From: JBDTGE01 sp050742975
GTDB taxonomy: Bacteria > Actinomycetota > Actinomycetes > Mycobacteriales > Jatrophihabitantaceae
DNA length: 7,478 nt
Assembly: GCA_050742975.1 (NCBI GenBank)
Contig: JBOGDQ010000245.1
Location: 1-7,478 of the forward strand
Direction: 5' to 3'
Shown: positions 4,743-7,478 of the stretch, piece by piece
How the letters are laid out: the number at the start of each line of letters is the position of its first letter
How positions within the stretch are numbered: the stretch's first letter is position 1
Notes under the pieces: model-generated
Database searches by the model: none
Seen by the model: the letters and a program-made list of their open reading frames with translations, nothing else
What the model was told of the DNA's origin: nothing
Program-made: the position numbers and the translations under genes

Positions 4743-4823
4743 ATGCCGACCTCGGCGTTATGCCGACCCGCTCTTGAACGCGCCGGGCTGGCAGCTTGAT
4801 GCCGACTGTAGGTCGGCATAACG
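4743..4823. repeat. ATGCCGAC motif cluster with 13-bp inverted repeat
   Basis: The motif ATGCCGAC occurs in direct orientation at 4743-4750, 4760-4767 and 4799-4806, and inverted at 4812-4819. CGTTATGCCGACC (4756-4768) and its exact reverse complement GGTCGGCATAACG (4811-4823) form a perfect 13-bp inverted repeat with a 42-bp spacer. The cluster lies 52-132 bp upstream of the first recombinase. It fits a RIT terminal recombinase-binding site and could also act as an autoregulatory operator. A weak promoter, TTGATG (4796-4801) with CATAAC (4817-4822), would lie inside it. Confidence 0.65.
4799..4819. repeat. 8-bp hairpin within the terminal cluster
   Basis: ATGCCGAC and GTCGGCAT face each other across a 5-nt loop (TGTAG), giving a perfect 8-bp stem. 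It shares its right arm with the 13-bp inverted repeat, so two alternative pairings are possible. Confidence 0.6.
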
Positions 4824-4874
4824 ACACGTCTGGGCTGATGCTTCTTCCACCTGTTTCGGGAGAAGGAGAGGCTG

Positions 4875-5786
4875 ATGTCAAGATCGAGGATCGCCCCGAG
4901 CGAGGGGATCGAAGCCTTACTGGCCGGGTTCGTTGACTACCTGCGCGAGCAGCGTTGCGTGTCGCCGCTGACTGTCGATGCCTACACGTCGGACGCTCGC
5001 CGGTTTCTCGAGCGCCGGGTTCACGGCCGGCTCCGGGAGTTGACCGCGTGCGATGTGTCCAGTGCGGTGCTCGGCGAGATGGACGGTCACGCGGCTGCGA
5101 CGGTGCGCCGTTTTGCGGGCTCGCTGCGTGCATTTTTGCGATATGCCTACCTAGCGGGGCTTGTCGAGAGCGATCTTTCGGCGGCGGTCCTGCCGGTGTC
5201 TGGGCGGCGGACGTCGCTGCTTCCGCTGGGACTGACCGAAGCTCAGACGCGCGCGCTGTTGCGCAGCTGCGACCGGCGCCGGGCGGTGGGTCGGCGTGAC
5301 TACGCGATGATCATGTTGATGCTGCGTCTTGGGTTGAGGGCCCGAGAGGTCGCGGACCTCGAGCTTGACGACATCGACTGGCGCGCTGGGACTGTCACAG
5401 TGCACGGAAAGCGCACTCGGACCGACCAGTTGCCGCTACCCGTTGACGTCGGTACCGCAATAACCAGCTATCTGCAGCATGGGCGGCCGCGCACCGTGGT
5501 GCGCGAGATCTTCATTCGAACTGCGTCGCCAGCGGAGGGCGTGAGCCGCAGCGCCGTTTCAAGCGTTGTCCGGCGGGCCAGCGAGCGGGCTGGCTTGGAG
5601 CCGTTCGGTTCGCACCGTCTGCGCCACACGACGGCCTGCCAGATGCTACGAGCTGGCGGGTCGCTGGTCGAGATCGGTCAAGTGCTGCGTCACGACTCGC
5701 TCGGGTCCACCGCCCGATACGCCCGGGTCGACGTCGAGCGGCTGCGAACTATTGCACGGGCTTGGCCGACCGGATCTGCGTCATGA
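4875..5786 (+). CDS. Tyrosine recombinase, first gene of RIT trio
   Basis: The 303-residue protein is a complete tyrosine recombinase. An N-terminal SAM-like core-binding domain spans about 11-105 (LAGFVDYLREQRCVSPLTVD). The catalytic domain follows from about 118 with LTEAQTRALL. All expected active-site residues are seen: Arg155 in LGLRAREV, Lys179 in VHGKRTRTDQLPL, His247 and Arg250 in HRLRH, His273 in LRHDSLGSTARY (where LGH is usual) and the nucleophile Tyr282. It should make 3'-phosphotyrosyl links during strand exchange. AAGGAG (4863-4868) lies 6 nt before the ATG, an ideal Shine-Dalgarno, so the start is firm. The stop overlaps the next gene's ATG, indicating one operon. The role of this subunit within the trio is unknown. 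Confidence 0.92.
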   Translation: MSRSRIAPSEGIEALLAGFVDYLREQRCVSPLTVDAYTSDARRFLERRVHGRLRELTACDVSSAVLGEMDGHAAATVRRFAGSLRAFLRYAYLAGLVESDLSAAVLPVSGRRTSLLPLGLTEAQTRALLRSCDRRRAVGRRDYAMIMLMLRLGLRAREVADLELDDIDWRAGTVTVHGKRTRTDQLPLPVDVGTAITSYLQHGRPRTVVREIFIRTASPAEGVSRSAVSSVVRRASERAGLEPFGSHRLRHTTACQMLRAGGSLVEIGQVLRHDSLGSTARYARVDVERLRTIARAWPTGSAS

Positions 5787-6703
5787 CCACGCTGGCCGAG
5801 CATGCCGAGGACTACTTGCGGCTGCGTCGCGCGCTGGGTTTCAAGCTGACGGACTACGGCGATTCGCTGGCGAACTTCGTCGCCTACGTGGACGCGTCCG
5901 GAACGGGCAGGGTCACCTCCGAACTGGCAGCGTCGTGGGCCTGGCTGCCGCCCGGTATCAAGCCGATCACCGCCAGCTTTCGCATCAGCTGGGTGCGTGG
6001 CTTCGCCCGTTACCTGCACGCGATCGACGCCGCACACGAGGTTCCGCCCTCTGGCCTGATCGCCGTTCCGCGACGGCGACCGGCTCCCTACCTGTATTCA
6101 CCCGAGCAGGTGCGTGCAGTGCTGGCCAAGGCTCAGCGACTTCGCCCGCCGTTGCGGGCCGCGACGTTCAAGACACTGTTCGGGCTGCTCGCAGCCACCG
6201 GCATGCGCGTCGGTGAGGCGCTCGCACTGTCAATCGTCGATGTCGACCTCGACGAGGGCATGCTCACGATCAAGCACGCGAAGTTCGACCGACGGCGGCT
6301 CGTGCCGCTGCATCCATCGGTCACCGCAGCGCTAGGCAAGTACGCCACCACGCGTGATCGACACCGCCGAACCCTGCGCACTGACCGGTTCTTCGTCTGC
6401 GAAACCGGCTGCTCACTCGATCGACGACAAGCCGAGCAGGTGTTCGCCAAGATCACCGAACAACTCGGGCTCCGCACCCACACCGTTCACCCGAGAATCC
6501 ACGACCTTCGGCACACGTTCGCGGTCCAGACGCTGATCGGCTGGCAGCGCGACGGCTCTGATGTCGCTGCCATGCTGCCGGTGCTGTCGACCTATCTCGG
6601 CCACGTCGAACCCAAGAGCACCTACTGGTATCTGTCTGCGACACCGGAACTGATGCAACTGGCCGCGACACGACTCGAGCACCATTTCGACGGCCGATCA
6701 TGA
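5783..6703 (+). CDS. Tyrosine recombinase, second gene of RIT trio
   Basis: This 306-residue recombinase begins MTTLAEHAEDYLRLRRALGF, where the N-terminal arm-binding/core-binding domain starts. The ATG at 5783 overlaps the preceding stop in ATGA and is preferred to the one at 5762, which lies inside the first gene. Catalytic residues: Arg142 in TGMRVGEALAL, Lys167 in IKHAKFDRRRLVPL, His240 and Arg243 in HDLRHTFAVQ, His274 in LGHVEPKSTYWYL and Tyr283. The TYWYLSATPELM ending and the LRLRRALGFKL start are typical of the RIT-type subgroup rather than XerC/D. Translation probably depends on coupling, as no separate Shine-Dalgarno is obvious. All six active-site positions are present, so the enzyme should be catalytically competent. 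Confidence 0.92.
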   Translation: MTTLAEHAEDYLRLRRALGFKLTDYGDSLANFVAYVDASGTGRVTSELAASWAWLPPGIKPITASFRISWVRGFARYLHAIDAAHEVPPSGLIAVPRRRPAPYLYSPEQVRAVLAKAQRLRPPLRAATFKTLFGLLAATGMRVGEALALSIVDVDLDEGMLTIKHAKFDRRRLVPLHPSVTAALGKYATTRDRHRRTLRTDRFFVCETGCSLDRRQAEQVFAKITEQLGLRTHTVHPRIHDLRHTFAVQTLIGWQRDGSDVAAMLPVLSTYLGHVEPKSTYWYLSATPELMQLAATRLEHHFDGRS

Positions 6704-7478
6704 GCGCGCTCGCGCCGCTACTGCAGGCCTTCTTCACCGACCGCCTCGCAGCTCAACGGCACGCCTCCCCAAACACCATCGGCAGCTACCGCGACACCTT
6801 CCGGCTGCTGCTGGACTACGCGACAGTTACGACAAAGAAGAAGCCATCCGGGCTGGACATTGCCGACCTGAACGCGCCGCTGATCGCCTCGTTCCTTGAT
6901 CACCTGGAGCGCGACCGTCACAACAGCGTGCGCACCCGCAACAACCGGTTGGCTGCGATCCACTCGCTATTCAACTACGCGGCACTGCACCACCCAGAAC
7001 ACGCCGACACCATCGGGCGGGTCCTCGCGATCCCCGTCAAACGCTACGAGCGCACGATGCTCACCTGGCTCACCGAGGTCGAGGCTGACGCCCTGCTCGC
7101 CGCGCCCGACCGAAACACCTGGACAGGCCGACGCGACCACACGCTGCTCGTGCTGGCCATCCAGACGGGCCTTCGGATCTCAGAACTGATCGGCCTCAAC
7201 CACCCCGACATCCATCTCGGCTCCGGCGCCCACGTCCTATGCATGGGCAAGGGACGCAAACAACGGGCGACACCGCTCACCAGACACACCGTCGCCGTCC
7301 TACGCACCTGGCTCGATGAACAGCAAGGCGCGCTCACCGATCCGATCTTTCCGACACGGACCGGAAGCCGGCTCAGCCGGGATGCGATCGAACATCGCCT
7401 CACTGCCTACCTCACAGTCGCTGGCCCCAAGTGCCGATCGCTGACAGGTAAACGAGTCACCATGCACACCCTGCGCCA
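6700..7478 (+). CDS. Tyrosine recombinase, third gene of RIT trio (3' partial)
   Basis: The ATG at 6700 overlaps the second recombinase stop in ATGA. The frame stays open for 259 codons to the window edge. It starts MSALAPLLQAFFTDRLAAQR and continues ASPNTIGSYRDTFRLLLDY, a SAM-like core-binding domain, with the core-binding domain extending to about residue 110. The catalytic domain opens at LTEVEADALL (124-133). Arg159 in TGLRISELIGL and Lys184 in CMGKGRKQRATPL are present, as are His256 and Arg259 in HTLR; the window ends in the following codon, so the rest of the HxLRH box, the third His and the nucleophile Tyr are outside. It differs clearly in sequence from the first two recombinases. 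By position it is the third, variable member of a RIT trio, expected at about 330 residues. Intactness beyond the edge is unknown. Confidence 0.9.
   Translation, partial: MSALAPLLQAFFTDRLAAQRHASPNTIGSYRDTFRLLLDYATVTTKKKPSGLDIADLNAPLIASFLDHLERDRHNSVRTRNNRLAAIHSLFNYAALHHPEHADTIGRVLAIPVKRYERTMLTWLTEVEADALLAAPDRNTWTGRRDHTLLVLAIQTGLRISELIGLNHPDIHLGSGAHVLCMGKGRKQRATPLTRHTVAVLRTWLDEQQGALTDPIFPTRTGSRLSRDAIEHRLTAYLTVAGPKCRSLTGKRVTMHTLR

Larger units (their letters stand above)
4743..7478 (+). mobile_element. RIT (Recombinase in Trio) element, right end outside window
   Basis: Three different tyrosine recombinase genes lie head to tail with two 4-base ATGA overlaps (5783-5786, 6700-6703), preceded by a cluster of inverted and direct repeats. 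This is the layout of RIT elements, in which three site-specific recombinases of different subgroups keep a fixed order and are bordered by palindromic sequences. The left border is placed at the first ATGCCGAC copy (4743). The exact end cannot be fixed without the right end. Whether all three proteins act together in transposition is not established by this sequence. Confidence 0.75.

Noticed and set aside
5566..6216. 216-codon plus-strand frame within the recombinases
   Set aside because: It is an out-of-frame shadow of the first and second recombinase genes, which carry all catalytic motifs in their own frames.
1..7478. CRISPR array
   Set aside because: No regularly spaced repeats with unique spacers of suitable length were seen. 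The short repeats found are two-copy tandem or arm-like sites.

Overview
The window is high-GC DNA with actinobacterial features: G/C-rich third codon positions, GTG starts placed about 7 nt after a -10-like hexamer (leaderless style), and a TA module resembling VapBC45 of Mycobacterium tuberculosis. A mycobacterium or close relative is the best guess. It reads as an accessory region built from mobile-element boundaries, toxin-antitoxin modules and gene debris, not as a stable operon.

Left part (1-961). The first 24 bases are the 5' end of a minus-strand gene, possibly YciI-like, with a strong ribosome binding site. A plus-strand F420-dependent LLM-class oxidoreductase gene follows, but it keeps only about 120 of an expected ~290 codons. 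It breaks at about 617-627 into the remnant of a vapB antitoxin gene lying on the opposite strand. That remnant is a diverged copy of the vapB at 4364-4576. An open, unrecognised 93-codon frame (677-958, minus) lies next to it.

Middle part (959-4600). A complete AAA_14/DUF4143 ATPase (959-2221, minus) has a probable leaderless promoter and a 23-bp tandem repeat upstream. A gene-poor stretch of about 700 bases follows. In it lies the 3' portion of a tRNA-Pro(CGG) gene, from the anticodon loop to the discriminator base and without its 5' half, which is the classic core of a tyrosine-integrase attachment site. It is flanked on both sides by near-identical 20-bp direct repeats resembling integrase arm sites, so the locus looks like an attP or a junction between two tandem elements. 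To its right, all on the minus strand and in transcription order, lie vapB, a frameshifted and truncated vapC, vapB45 and vapC45. The vapB45 and vapC45 genes overlap by one base. A possible 31-codon ORF overlaps the end of vapC45.

Right part (4743-7478). After a cluster of ATGCCGAC motifs forming a 13-bp inverted repeat and a hairpin, three tyrosine recombinase genes run on the plus strand, joined by two ATGA overlaps. This is the layout of a Recombinase-in-Trio (RIT) element. The third gene runs off the window just before the last residue of its HxLRH box, so the right end of the element is not visible.

Together the window holds at least two independent recombination systems side by side: the tRNA-Pro att site, whose own integrase is not evident here, and the RIT element. 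Between them sit one apparently intact TA module and remnants of others.
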